A stretch of 19,673 bases of DNA from Rhodoferax sp. (GTDB lineage: Bacteria; Pseudomonadota; Gammaproteobacteria; Burkholderiales; Burkholderiaceae_C), in assembly GCA_030683195.1 (NCBI GenBank), contig JAUXQA010000492.1:1-19673 (forward strand), written 5' to 3'. Under the pieces are notes generated by a model. It was not told the origin of the DNA. It was given only the letters and a program-made list of their open reading frames with translations, and searched no databases. Shown in pieces: positions 1-7,163 of this stretch (position 1 is its first letter; each line of letters opens with the position of its first letter). The translations under genes and the position numbers were made by a program.

Positions 1-48
1 ATCAAAGCCGGTTTCAAACTTGGCGGCAAGCCGTTTGAAACCCGATAA
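1..48 (+). CDS. C-terminal end of an unidentified protein (partial)
   Basis: Frame 1 is open from the window edge to a TAA at 46-48, giving a 15-residue basic tail ending KPFETR. It is followed at once by a strong intrinsic terminator, which supports it being the true end of a + strand gene. Too little is present to name the protein. It converges on sodB. Confidence 0.55.
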   Translation: MKAGFKLGGKPFETR

Positions 49-76
49 AAAAAGCCACCTCGCAAGGTGGCTTTTT
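49..76. terminator. Bidirectional intrinsic terminator
   Basis: A perfect 12-bp stem (49-60 with 65-76, loop CGCA) has an A-run on its left arm and a T-run on its right arm. It can therefore terminate transcription from either side. It sits between the upstream + strand gene (stop at 48) and the convergent sodB gene (stop at 91). Confidence 0.9.
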
Positions 77-90
77 CAAAGCGCAAAACT

Positions 91-672
91 TCAGGCGAAG
101 TTAGTTTCGGCGAAGCTCCAGTTCACCAATTTATCGAGGTAAGTCTCGACAAACTTGGGACGCATGTTGCGATAGTCGATGTAATAAGCATGCTCCCACA
201 CGTCAACCGTCAGCAGCGCTTTGTCAGCAGTAGTCAACGGGGTGCCGGCAGCGCCCATGTTGACGATGTCCACCGAGCCGTCGGCCTTTTTAACCAACCA
301 AGTCCAGCCCGATCCGAAATTGCCAACGGCAGATTTCACGAACGCCTCCTTGAATGCAGCATAAGAACCCCACTTGGCATTGATGGCCGCAGCCAGGGCG
401 CCGGTAGGCTCACCACCGCCCTGAGGCTTCATGCAGCTCCAAAAGAACGTGTGATTCCAGATCTGGGCTGAATTGTTATAGATGCCACCGGTGGATTTCT
501 TGATGATTTCCTCCAGAGTCATGCTCTCGAATTCAGAGCCTGTTTGCAGGTTGTTCAGGTTCACCACATACGCGTTGTGGTGCTTGCCGTGGTGGTACTC
601 CAGGGTCTCCTGGGAGTAGCTGGGGGCCAATGCATCAATGGCGTAAGGCAGGGGGGGTCGTGTGTGTTCCAT
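91..672 (-). CDS. sodB: Superoxide dismutase [Fe]
   Basis: Cytoplasmic Fe-type superoxide dismutase, converting superoxide to hydrogen peroxide and oxygen. The 193-residue product has the usual family length. Visible features are the N-terminal helical hairpin with metal ligand H27 in EYHHGKHHNAYV, the second ligand in AQIWNHTFFW, the GSGWTWL motif, and the Asp/His ligands in DVWEHAYYID. The Gln two residues before WNHTFFW is typical of Fe rather than Mn enzymes. I chose the ATG at 672 because it gives the canonical MEHTRPPLPYAIDAL start and has AGAGGA just upstream. An in-frame ATG further upstream (723) would overlap the xseA stop and add 17 unusual residues. The gene lies 47 nt behind xseA and is probably cotranscribed with it. 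It ends at the bidirectional terminator. Confidence 0.96.
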   Translation of the reverse strand: MEHTRPPLPYAIDALAPSYSQETLEYHHGKHHNAYVVNLNNLQTGSEFESMTLEEIIKKSTGGIYNNSAQIWNHTFFWSCMKPQGGGEPTGALAAAINAKWGSYAAFKEAFVKSAVGNFGSGWTWLVKKADGSVDIVNMGAAGTPLTTADKALLTVDVWEHAYYIDYRNMRPKFVETYLDKLVNWSFAETNFA

Positions 673-719
673 GAAGTCCTCTTGGGTTGTAGTTAACGTG
701 AACATTGTAGGAACTTTGA

Positions 720-2066
720 TCATCCGGCTGATACCACCGTCAAATCAACCGCGCCGTCGGCAAGGATGGCTTGCACCCGCTGTCCGGGGGACGTTTGACG
801 CACGCTGGTAAGGGTTTCGCCCTGCTCATTGGTGAGCCAGGCATAGCCACGTTGTAGAACCAGAGAGGGATCGAGCAGGCCTAAGCGCAGGGCCGCGCGC
901 TGCAAGCGCTCGTCCCGACGCTGCAAGCCGCGCTGCATCGCCGTGGGCAGGGTGCTCTCAAGGGTTTGCAACTCTTGCGATTTTTGTTTCAAAAAGTGGA
1001 TCGCTGAGGATTGCAGGCGCTGGGCGCTTGAGGCCAGTCGCAAACGCTGACGGCTTACCAATGCCAAGGGGCGGCCCAGCCGTGCCACCGTCAAATCCAG
1101 CCTCTGATTTTGCCGGTCCAGGTGCCGAAACATGGCATTTTGCAGACGACGCCCCACAATGTCGAGCGCACCCAGCCACACCTCGCGGGGCTGCGCCACC
1201 AGTTCGGCTGCGGCCGTGGGGGTGGGTGCCCGCAGATCGGCCACAAAATCGGCGATGGTGAAGTCGGTCTCATGACCCACGCCGCAGACGATGGGCACCG
1301 GACTCAGGGCCAGGGTGCGGGCCAGCTGTTCGTCATTAAAGGCCCACAAGTCTTCCAGGGACCCGCCCCCGCGCACCAGCAAGATCACGTCAATGACGAG
1401 TCCCGGCTGGGCGACCTTTTTAAGCGTTTTAGTTACTAAATTTTCCTCTGGCCGGCGTATTTGTTCGGTTAGCTCATATAGATTTGATAGCGACCGTATC
1501 AATTCAGCCGGGGCATTGTTGCCTTGCACTGCGGCGGGCGCCAAGACGACTGGAATGTGCGGCGCGCGCCGCTGCAAGGCAGTCATTACGTCGTGCAACG
1601 CCGCCGCGCCCAGAGAGGTGACCAGACCGATAGCACGGGGCATGACCGGCAGGGTGCGCTTGCGGGCGGCGTCAAACAGCCCCTCTGCTTCCAGCTTGGC
1701 CTTGAGCTTTAAAAACTGTTCAAACCACGCGCCCTGCCCCGCCCGGCTCATGCTCTCCACAATCAACTGCAGGTCACCGCGCGGCTCGTACACCCCCAAA
1801 CGGCCCCGCACCTCGACCAACTCGCCATCACGTGGGCTGAAGTCAAGCGATCCGGCTGCTCGGCGAAACATGGCACAGCGCAACTGACCGGATTCGTCCT
1901 TGAGGGAAAAATAACAATGGCCGCTGGAGGCGCGCGAAAAGCCAGAAATCTCACCTCGCACGCTGACGGGGTTGAACCGGGCCTCCAGCGCGTCGGCAAT
2001 AGCGCGACACAAGGCACCAACCGGCCAGATTCGGGGCGTCGACGAGGACAGAGCAGATTCGGACAT
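720..2066 (-). CDS. xseA: Exodeoxyribonuclease VII large subunit
   Basis: Large, catalytic subunit of exonuclease VII, which degrades single-stranded DNA in both directions together with XseB. The 448-residue product is close to the usual length (about 450). Residues 11-110 form the N-terminal OB-fold (RIWPVGALCRAIADAL, VRGEISGFSRA, GHCYFSLKD). The catalytic core includes AIGLVTSLGAAALHDV (about 145-160), VILLVRGGGSLEDLWAFND (about 227-245) and the GHETDFTIADFVADLRAPTPTAAAE-type motif, followed by a helical coiled-coil region. Residues about 191-224, just before the RGGGS motif, form an extra segment encoded by clearly AT-rich DNA (about 1410-1500), unlike the rest of the gene. No strong Shine-Dalgarno precedes the ATG, but the N-terminus matches the family. 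It is divergent from exbB. Confidence 0.96.
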   Translation of the reverse strand: MSESALSSSTPRIWPVGALCRAIADALEARFNPVSVRGEISGFSRASSGHCYFSLKDESGQLRCAMFRRAAGSLDFSPRDGELVEVRGRLGVYEPRGDLQLIVESMSRAGQGAWFEQFLKLKAKLEAEGLFDAARKRTLPVMPRAIGLVTSLGAAALHDVMTALQRRAPHIPVVLAPAAVQGNNAPAELIRSLSNLYELTEQIRRPEENLVTKTLKKVAQPGLVIDVILLVRGGGSLEDLWAFNDEQLARTLALSPVPIVCGVGHETDFTIADFVADLRAPTPTAAAELVAQPREVWLGALDIVGRRLQNAMFRHLDRQNQRLDLTVARLGRPLALVSRQRLRLASSAQRLQSSAIHFLKQKSQELQTLESTLPTAMQRGLQRRDERLQRAALRLGLLDPSLVLQRGYAWLTNEQGETLTSVRQTSPGQRVQAILADGAVDLTVVSAG

Positions 2067-2138
2067 GGGTTAAGTCGTCGATTTAAACGATAGTGAAGAA
2101 GGGACGTAGGCCATAATTACAGAGCTTTTCATCTGCGC

Positions 2139-2142
2139 GGAG
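2139..2142 (+). promoter_or_regulatory. Ribosome binding site deciding the exbB TTG start
   Basis: GGAG lies 7 nt before a TTG at 2150. No in-frame ATG or GTG at this place gives the conserved N-terminus FSIIQAAGWPIWPL, so this site supports a TTG start. Confidence 0.6.
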
Positions 2143-2149
2143 ACCCAAT

Positions 2150-2782
2150 TTGTTTTCAATCATACAAGCCGCAGGCTGGCCAATATGGCCCCTGATTGCC
2201 TGCTCGATCCTGGCCCTGGCCCTCATCATCGAGCGGTTTATCAGCCTCAAAACCTCGAAAGTGGCTCCCCCGAAATTGCTTGATGAGGTGCTCAATGTGT
2301 CTCGCACCTCCGTCCCCTCGCCCGACGTGGTCTCGCAGCTGGAGCAAAATTCAGCTCTGGGCGAGGTGCTGGCCAGTGGTTTTCGGGCACTGAACGCCAG
2401 CCCCCGTTGCAGTGAAGATGACTTGCGCTCGTCCATGGAAGGCGCTGGGCGAGTCGTTGCGCACCGGCTGGAACGCTACTTGAGCGCACTGGCCACCATC
2501 GCCTCTGCTGCGCCGCTCATGGGTCTTTTTGGCACGGTGGTGGGCATGATCGAGATTTTTGGCTCCCAAAGTCCGACCAGCGGGGCTGCAGGTGGCAACA
2601 ATCCGGGCCAGCTGGCGCACGGCATCTCCATCGCCCTTTACAACACAGCGTTCGGGCTGATTGTGGCGATCCCAGCCCTGATTTTCTGGCGATATTTTCG
2701 GGGACGTGTAGATGGCTATTTGCTCACGCTGGAGTTGGCCTCCGAGCGGCTGGTGCGCCACCTCAACACCCTGCGCAAATGA
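2150..2782 (+). CDS. exbB: MotA/TolQ/ExbB proton channel family protein
   Basis: Inner-membrane subunit of an ExbB-ExbD proton channel. Such channels use the proton-motive force to drive TonB-type or related envelope processes. The protein has 210 residues and three predicted membrane segments: about 8-27 (PLIACSILALALIIERF), about 108-135 (TIASAAPLMGLFGTVVGMIEIF, the conserved ExbB/TolQ signature) and about 160-182 (ALYNTAFGLIVAIPALIFW). The start is a TTG preceded by GGAG, chosen because it gives the conserved N-terminus. exbD follows after 55 nt, then lpxK and kdsB. No TonB gene is adjacent, so the energised partner is unknown. In betaproteobacteria this exbB-exbD pair commonly sits before lpxK, which suggests a link to envelope biogenesis, but the sequence alone does not show that. 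Confidence 0.92.
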   Translation: MFSIIQAAGWPIWPLIACSILALALIIERFISLKTSKVAPPKLLDEVLNVSRTSVPSPDVVSQLEQNSALGEVLASGFRALNASPRCSEDDLRSSMEGAGRVVAHRLERYLSALATIASAAPLMGLFGTVVGMIEIFGSQSPTSGAAGGNNPGQLAHGISIALYNTAFGLIVAIPALIFWRYFRGRVDGYLLTLELASERLVRHLNTLRK

Positions 2783-2837
2783 ATACCCGTGTGCCCCCCG
2801 CTTGCGCCGTGGGCTCTGGCCCTTCAAAGGCCTGCCC

Positions 2838-3263
2838 ATGAACTTTCGCCGCCGCCAAACCGAAGCGCCCGAGATCAACCTGATCCCCTTCATCGACGTC
2901 TTGCTCGTGGTGCTGATCTTTTTGATGTTGTCCACCACCTACAGCAAATTCACCGAACTGCAACTCAAGCTGCCAGTGGCCGATGCCGATGCACAGCGCG
3001 ACTACCCTAAAGAAGTGCTGGTCACGGTCAGCAGCGAAGGGGCCTACACCGTCAACCGGGTAGCCGTCCCGGGTCGCAGCCCTGAAGAGCTGGGTGCGGC
3101 ACTGCTGCAAAGCGCCAAGGCGGGCAAAGACTCGGTGGTGATCATCAGCGCCGATGCCAGCGCCCGGCACCAGGCCGTCATCACGGTCATGGAGGCGGCG
3201 CGGCGCACGGGCCTCAACCAGATCACCTTTGCCACTCAGTCGGCCAACGCCGCCGCCAAATAG
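2838..3263 (+). CDS. exbD: Biopolymer transporter ExbD/TolR family
   Basis: Partner of ExbB: a single-span inner-membrane protein with a periplasmic domain. The 141-residue product starts MNFRRRQ, has a basic cytoplasmic N-terminus, then the membrane segment INLIPFIDVLLVVLIFLML with the conserved proton-path aspartate at D20, followed by a periplasmic domain to the C-terminus. Length is normal for the family. The ATG at 2838 has AAGG 7 nt upstream. The frame is open further upstream, but that extension lacks family character and overlaps exbB. Only 4 nt separate its stop from the lpxK start, so the two are very likely cotranscribed and translationally linked. Confidence 0.95.
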   Translation: MNFRRRQTEAPEINLIPFIDVLLVVLIFLMLSTTYSKFTELQLKLPVADADAQRDYPKEVLVTVSSEGAYTVNRVAVPGRSPEELGAALLQSAKAGKDSVVIISADASARHQAVITVMEAARRTGLNQITFATQSANAAAK

Positions 3264-3267
3264 CACC

Positions 3268-4326
3268 ATGTCACCGGCAACGCGTGAGCCTGCGTTGCAG
3301 GGCATCCTGACCCGAGCCTGGACACGACGAGGCGCCTTGGCCTGCTCGCTCTGGCCCTTGGCATCCCTTTTTGGCGCTATGGCGGCGTTCAGGCGCAGCC
3401 TCTTTCGCCTGGGTATGTTGAAAACAACGCGGCTTGCCGTCCCGGTCATTGTTGTCGGCAATGTGGTGGTGGGCGGCTCGGGCAAAACACCGGTGGTCAT
3501 GGCCGTGGTGCGCCACCTGCAGGCCCAAGGCCTAGTGGTGGGCGTCATTTCAAGGGGTTACGGTCGCACGGCTAAAGACTGCCGCGAGGTGTTTGAACAC
3601 AGCCCGATTCCCGATGTAGGCGACGAGCCTGCGCTGATCAAACGCAACACCTCAGCCCCCGTCTTTGTCGCAGCCCGCCGGGCGGAGGCCGGCCAGTCGT
3701 TGCTGGCGCACTACCCTGCTACGCAAGTCATTGTGTGTGACGACGGCCTTCAGCACCTGGCCCTTGCCCGCGACCTGGAGATTTGCGTGTTTGACGACCG
3801 GGGCATTGGCAACGGCTGGCTGCTACCCGCTGGCCCGCTGCGCGAGCCCTGGCCGCGCCCGGTGGACCTGATGCTGCACACCGGCACCCATCCGGCCTTT
3901 GCCGGCTTGACCGCGCAGCGAACCCTCGCGCCCTGCGCCGTGCGAGCCGATGGAAGCCGGGTAGCCTTGATCGATCTGGCCCGGCCGCAGGGCCCGTCCC
4001 TGATCGCCCTGGCCGCCATCGCCAAGCCAGAGGCCTTTTTTGCCATGCTGCGCGCCCAAGGCTTGAACCTGGCGCATACGCTGGCCCTGCCTGATCACTA
4101 TGATTTCAGTGGGTATAAAGCCAATGAATACATTGGCTACACGGTTATTTGTACCGAAAAAGACGCAGTCAAGCTTTGGCCCATTCAACCGAACGCTCTG
4201 GCTGTTCCCCTGATCTTCACGCCCGAGCCGGAATTCCTGGCTCAACTCGACGCTCGGCTGGCCGTATTGCTGGCGAAGCCGCCTCACCCACCGCTATCAT
4301 TACCCTATGGACATACGACTTCTTGA
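3268..4326 (+). CDS. lpxK: Tetraacyldisaccharide 4'-kinase
   Basis: Phosphorylates the 4' position of the lipid A disaccharide precursor using ATP. It is the sixth step of lipid A synthesis and acts at the inner membrane. The product has 352 residues, within the family range. An N-terminal hydrophobic stretch (about 24-50) likely anchors it. A Walker A loop is at about 64-75 (GNVVVGGSGKTP), followed by GVISRGYGR, the VGDEPALI motif, VIVCDDGLQHLALARD, and the late ALPDHYDF and CTEKDAVKLW motifs. The ATG at 3268 is 4 nt after exbD. The frame is open upstream but only as an overlap with exbD. The 3' end overlaps the start of the Trm112-like gene by 20 nt. KdsB, two genes on, acts in the same lipid A-Kdo pathway. 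Confidence 0.96.
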   Translation: MSPATREPALQGILTRAWTRRGALACSLWPLASLFGAMAAFRRSLFRLGMLKTTRLAVPVIVVGNVVVGGSGKTPVVMAVVRHLQAQGLVVGVISRGYGRTAKDCREVFEHSPIPDVGDEPALIKRNTSAPVFVAARRAEAGQSLLAHYPATQVIVCDDGLQHLALARDLEICVFDDRGIGNGWLLPAGPLREPWPRPVDLMLHTGTHPAFAGLTAQRTLAPCAVRADGSRVALIDLARPQGPSLIALAAIAKPEAFFAMLRAQGLNLAHTLALPDHYDFSGYKANEYIGYTVICTEKDAVKLWPIQPNALAVPLIFTPEPEFLAQLDARLAVLLAKPPHPPLSLPYGHTTS

Positions 4327-4489
4327 ACTGCTGGTTTGCCCCGTCACCAAGGGCCCCCTGGAATACAACCGCGAAAAGCAGGAGCTGACCTCCCGCAGCG
4401 CTCGGCTGGCCTATCCGGTGCGGGACGGCATTCCCGTTTTGCTGGAGTCCGAGGCTCGCCCCATGACGGACGAGGAACTCGGGCTGTGA
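4307..4489 (+). CDS. Trm112/YcaR family small protein
   Basis: A 60-residue protein of the Trm112-like (YcaR) family, starting MDIRLLELLVCPVTKGPLEY and containing the family motif YPVRDGIPVLLESEAR. E. coli YcaR has two nearby N-terminal cysteines (CPVC), but here only the first remains (CPVT), so a structural zinc site of the classic kind is unlikely. The gene overlaps the end of lpxK by 20 nt and its TGA overlaps the GTG start of kdsB, so it is fixed in the lpxK-kdsB operon. This position beside kdsB is widely conserved. Its molecular role in bacteria is not well defined. Confidence 0.9.
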   Translation: MDIRLLELLVCPVTKGPLEYNREKQELTSRSARLAYPVRDGIPVLLESEARPMTDEELGL

Positions 4490-5274
4490 GTTTCACGGTA
4501 TTGATCCCGGCACGCCTGGGGTCCACACGCCTGCCCAACAAACCCTTGGCTGACATAGCGGGACTGCCGATGGTGGTGCGCGTCGCCCAGCGGGTGATGT
4601 CGTCCGCCGGCGGGCGCGTGGTGGTTGCCGCCGATGACGCCGCCATACTCTCGGCCTGTCTGACTCACGGTATTGATGCCGTGCTCACCCGCACCGATCA
4701 CCCCTGCGGCAGCGACCGGCTGGCCGAAGCCTGTGATTTGCTTGGACTCCAGGACACCGAGATCGTGGTCAACGTGCAAGGTGACGAGCCCTTGATAGAC
4801 CCGGCTTTGGTGAGCGCTATGGCCCATTTGCTGGAGGAGCAACCGGGCGTGAGCATGAGCACCGCCGCCCACGCCATCGACAACTGGCACGATTTCATGA
4901 ACCCCAACGTGGTCAAGGTCGTACTTGATGCCCGCAATCAGGCGCTGTACTTCAGCCGTGCCGCCATTCCGCACTGGCGCGATCAGCCCAGCCCGACACA
5001 CGGCGTTGGCGGTGCTGGCACAGGCGCGCTGCCAAGCCCGGCGCCCTTGCGGCACATCGGCATCTACGGCTACCGGGTAGGCTTCTTGCGGCAATTTCCA
5101 GGCCTGGCACCGGCACCCCTGGAGGTCATCGAAGCGCTGGAGCAGTTGCGCGCTATTTGGCATGGTCACCGCATTGCGGTGCATGTTGCAAGCGACGCGC
5201 CCGGTGGCGGCGTTGACACGCCAGAAGACCTGGAACGGGTTCGCAGACTGTTTGAATTACAAGCTCTGACGTAA
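4486..5274 (+). CDS. kdsB: 3-deoxy-manno-octulosonate cytidylyltransferase
   Basis: Activates Kdo as CMP-Kdo for transfer to lipid A (CTP + Kdo to CMP-Kdo + PPi) in the cytoplasm. The 262-residue product shows the nucleotidyltransferase start FTVLIPARLGSTRLPNKPL, the DHPCGSDRLAEA motif, NVQGDEPLIDP, the FSRAAIPHWRD segment, HIGIYGYR, and the late GVDTPEDLERVR. A short Gly/Pro/Ala-rich loop lies between HWRDQPSP and PLRHIGIYGYR. Translation starts at GTG 4486, overlapping the preceding TGA (GTGA), with GAGGA 9 nt upstream, which is a typical translational-coupling arrangement. Confidence 0.96.
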   Translation: MSFTVLIPARLGSTRLPNKPLADIAGLPMVVRVAQRVMSSAGGRVVVAADDAAILSACLTHGIDAVLTRTDHPCGSDRLAEACDLLGLQDTEIVVNVQGDEPLIDPALVSAMAHLLEEQPGVSMSTAAHAIDNWHDFMNPNVVKVVLDARNQALYFSRAAIPHWRDQPSPTHGVGGAGTGALPSPAPLRHIGIYGYRVGFLRQFPGLAPAPLEVIEALEQLRAIWHGHRIAVHVASDAPGGGVDTPEDLERVRRLFELQALT

Positions 5275-5278
5275 GCCA

Positions 5279-5293
5279 GGCGCAGGCTGCGCC
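5279..5293 (+). terminator. Weak hairpin after kdsB
   Basis: A 6-bp GC-rich stem (5279-5284 with 5288-5293, loop GGC) starts 5 nt after the kdsB stop. There is no direct T-run behind it, so it may only slow or partly stop transcription before adk, or may act with Rho. Confidence 0.3.
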
Positions 5294-5316
5294 GTGCTAT
5301 TCTTAAAACCAAACGT

Positions 5317-5355
5317 GCACCCCACCCTGATCGAATGAAGACAGGGTTGAAGTGC
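5317..5355 (+). other. Stem-loop in the adk leader
   Basis: GCAC (5317-5320) pairs with GTGC (5352-5355) and ACCCTG (5324-5329) pairs with CAGGGT (5342-5347), with a small internal loop and a 12-nt apical loop. It lies about 30 nt before the adk ATG and leaves the GAGGA at 5375-5379 free. A regulatory role is only a guess. Confidence 0.35.
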
Positions 5356-5384
5356 TGAATAATTAAACCAATCCGAGGACAACC

Positions 5385-6041
5385 ATGAGACTCATTCTGT
5401 TGGGCGCACCAGGCGCCGGCAAAGGCACGCAAGCCACCTTCATCTGCCAAAAATACGGCATTCCCCAGATCTCGACTGGTGACATGTTGCGCGCCGCTGT
5501 CAAAGCGGGAACGCCCCTGGGCATTGAAGCCAAAAAAGTCATGGATGCCGGTGGGTTGGTCAGCGACGATCTGATCATCAACCTGGTCAAGGAACGTATC
5601 ACACAGGCCGACTGCGCTGGCGGTTTCTTGTTTGACGGCTTCCCCCGCACTATTCCCCAGGCTGATGCCATGAAAGCCGCTGGCGTCAAGCTGGACTATG
5701 TATTGGAAATCGATGTGCCTTTTGACGCCATCATCGAGCGCATGAGCGGGCGCCGCTCCCACAGCGCATCCGGCCGCACCTACCACGTCAAGTTCAATCC
5801 ACCGAAAGTGGCCGGCTTGGACGACATCACGGGCGAGCCGTTGATCCAGCGTGAAGACGACAAGGAAGAAACCGTGAAGAAGCGTCTGGATGTCTACAGC
5901 GCGCAAACCCGCCCGTTAGTTGATTACTACGCCAACTGGGCCAAGAGCGAACCAGATACCGCCCCCCAATACCGGGCCATCAGCGGCACTGGCGGTGTGG
6001 ACGAAATCACTACCCGCGCCTTCGCTGCGCTGACGAAATAA
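5385..6041 (+). CDS. adk: Adenylate kinase
   Basis: Catalyses ATP + AMP to 2 ADP and maintains adenylate balance in the cytoplasm. The 218-residue product is the long (bacterial LID-containing) form. It shows the P-loop GAPGAGKGTQ (about 7-16), ISTGDMLRAAV, the FDGFPRT motif, the LID region starting GRRSHSASGRTYHVKFNPP with no zinc cysteines, and the C-terminal arginine-containing QTRPLVDYY. GAGGA (5375-5379) lies 5 nt before the ATG. A gap of 110 nt after kdsB, holding two hairpins, suggests it could also have its own promoter. It converges with the asparaginase gene. Confidence 0.97.
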   Translation: MRLILLGAPGAGKGTQATFICQKYGIPQISTGDMLRAAVKAGTPLGIEAKKVMDAGGLVSDDLIINLVKERITQADCAGGFLFDGFPRTIPQADAMKAAGVKLDYVLEIDVPFDAIIERMSGRRSHSASGRTYHVKFNPPKVAGLDDITGEPLIQREDDKEETVKKRLDVYSAQTRPLVDYYANWAKSEPDTAPQYRAISGTGGVDEITTRAFAALTK

Positions 6042-6052
6042 TCAAGTCGCGC

Positions 6053-6078
6053 TCACCGGCGCAGTATGGCGCTGGTGA
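6053..6078. terminator. Hairpin between convergent adk and asparaginase genes
   Basis: A 10-bp stem with one G-T pair (6053-6062 with 6069-6078, loop AGTATG) lies in the 47-nt gap between two convergent stops. It lacks a T-run on either side, so its role as a terminator is likely but not certain. Confidence 0.4.
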
Positions 6079-6088
6079 ATCAACACTG

Positions 6089-7102
6089 CTACATCAATGC
6101 CAGCATTAGCGCGATTCTTGCCTTCACGGGCGAGAGACCGCCAGAATCTGCCGAGCTGCTGCCCGGCGCAGGCAAGATGCGGCCGCGGGTGCACCGGGTG
6201 GCGCGAACCACCCTGACACCTCCCAACTGTGCCCTGACCAATGCGGCCTCCAATTCGCCATGTACCGTGCCATTGCCCGTCCCCGCCACGACAAGACCTC
6301 GCACGGGTTCGGGCGCTGTTGACGGCTTATCGACATCCACAGACCGGGGCACGATGGCTAACAACGCATCCACGATGGCGCCGCTTGCACCGGCAAAGCT
6401 CATGACGATTTCGACCCGTGGCCAAGCGTTGGTTTCTTCAAAATTCACTACTTTTTTTATATCTATATAGTTCTTAAGTGCGCCGGCTAGAGGCCAATTT
6501 CGTACTAATCGGACACAACCCTCCTCGACATAACCCAATGGGCCCGAGTCGCCTGAATCGAAGGCATCGACCCGGTAGGGATGGACTTTCTGCACCTCGA
6601 CCGCCCCATGCAGGGCTCCGGCGCAAACTACCACCACGCCACAGGCACCATGCGTGGTTGCTATTGACACGGCATCCATCAGATTCTGGGGACCGTCTGG
6701 CGCCGCACTGGAGGCAGGACGCATGGCACAAGTCAGCACCACGGGTTTTACCAGCAACTCCGCGGGCAACACCGCGTGCAGGAAAAACGCAGTCTCTTCC
6801 AGCGTGTCGGTCCCGTGGGTGATCACCACGCCCCTCACGTCAGTCTGGGCCAGATAGAAACAGAGGCGTTCTGCCAGGCGTTGCCACACCGAAAAACTCA
6901 TGTCCTTACTATCAACCTGAGCCACTTGCTCGCACACGAGCGTGCGTCCGGTCAACACCGTGGGCAGCCCGGGCACGCTCTCCAACAACTGAGCCACACC
7001 CAGCTGCGCCGCTGTGTAGCCGATATTGTCGGCGCTGTTAGTGGCCGTCCCGGCGATCGTGCCGCCTGTTCCCAAAACAACGATTTTTTCAGAACTATTC
7101 AT
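6089..7102 (-). CDS. L-asparaginase family protein
   Basis: Hydrolyses L-asparagine (possibly glutamine) to the acid and ammonia. The 337-residue product carries both family signatures: VVLGTGGTIAGTA near the N-terminus with nucleophile T12, and ITHGTDTLEETA with T98-D99. The later AMRPASSAAPDGPQNLMDA motif is also present. There is no signal peptide, so it is probably cytoplasmic. I prefer the ATG at 7102; a TTG at 7117 would add five residues, and neither has a strong Shine-Dalgarno. Residues about 209-226 (ALKNYIDIKKVVNFEETN) are encoded by an unusually AT-rich patch (about 6429-6480). The gene is divergent from lexA, and its upstream region contains both LexA boxes, so SOS control of this gene is conceivable but unproven. 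Confidence 0.92.
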   Translation of the reverse strand: MNSSEKIVVLGTGGTIAGTATNSADNIGYTAAQLGVAQLLESVPGLPTVLTGRTLVCEQVAQVDSKDMSFSVWQRLAERLCFYLAQTDVRGVVITHGTDTLEETAFFLHAVLPAELLVKPVVLTCAMRPASSAAPDGPQNLMDAVSIATTHGACGVVVVCAGALHGAVEVQKVHPYRVDAFDSGDSGPLGYVEEGCVRLVRNWPLAGALKNYIDIKKVVNFEETNAWPRVEIVMSFAGASGAIVDALLAIVPRSVDVDKPSTAPEPVRGLVVAGTGNGTVHGELEAALVRAQLGGVRVVRATRCTRGRILPAPGSSSADSGGLSPVKARIALMLALM

Positions 7103-7128
7103 GCTGATGACTTGCAAACTTCTAAAAA

Positions 7129-7144
7129 CTGTTTAAAAATACAG
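7129..7144. promoter_or_regulatory. LexA box 1 (SOS operator)
   Basis: CTGTTTAAAAATACAG fits the CTG-N10-CAG LexA consensus with an A/T-rich centre. It lies 66 nt before the lexA ATG and 27 nt before the asparaginase ATG on the other strand. Confidence 0.85.
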
Positions 7145-7147
7145 TCA

Positions 7148-7163
7148 CTGGTTATCAAGACAG
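7148..7163. promoter_or_regulatory. LexA box 2 (SOS operator)
   Basis: CTGGTTATCAAGACAG also fits CTG-N10-CAG, with flanks A and TA as in the longer consensus. Its centre is 19 bp from that of box 1, so both lie on about the same helix face region. The centre is less A/T-rich, so it may bind LexA more weakly. Two adjacent boxes before lexA mirror the arrangement in E. coli. Confidence 0.7.

Noticed and set aside
1291..1887. Long open frame on the + strand opposite xseA (about 198 codons)
   Set aside because: It is antisense to a clear exonuclease VII gene, lacks any family motif and is Ser/Arg/Ala-rich as expected from GC-rich antisense frames.
2763..3548. 261-codon - strand open frame across exbD and lpxK
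   Set aside because: It lies opposite two well-supported genes and its composition (Gly/His/Gln/Asp-rich, low complexity) is that of a reverse-frame shadow.
4119..4138. Perfect 8-bp hairpin (AGCCAATG/CATTGGCT) inside lpxK, in a locally AT-richer stretch
   Set aside because: It falls in a coding segment next to the conserved CTEKDAVKLW motif that seems normal in length for the family, so chance is the simplest explanation.
5166..5906. 246-codon - strand open frame across the kdsB end and adk
   Set aside because: It is antisense to the conserved adk coding sequence and has no motif or ribosome binding site.
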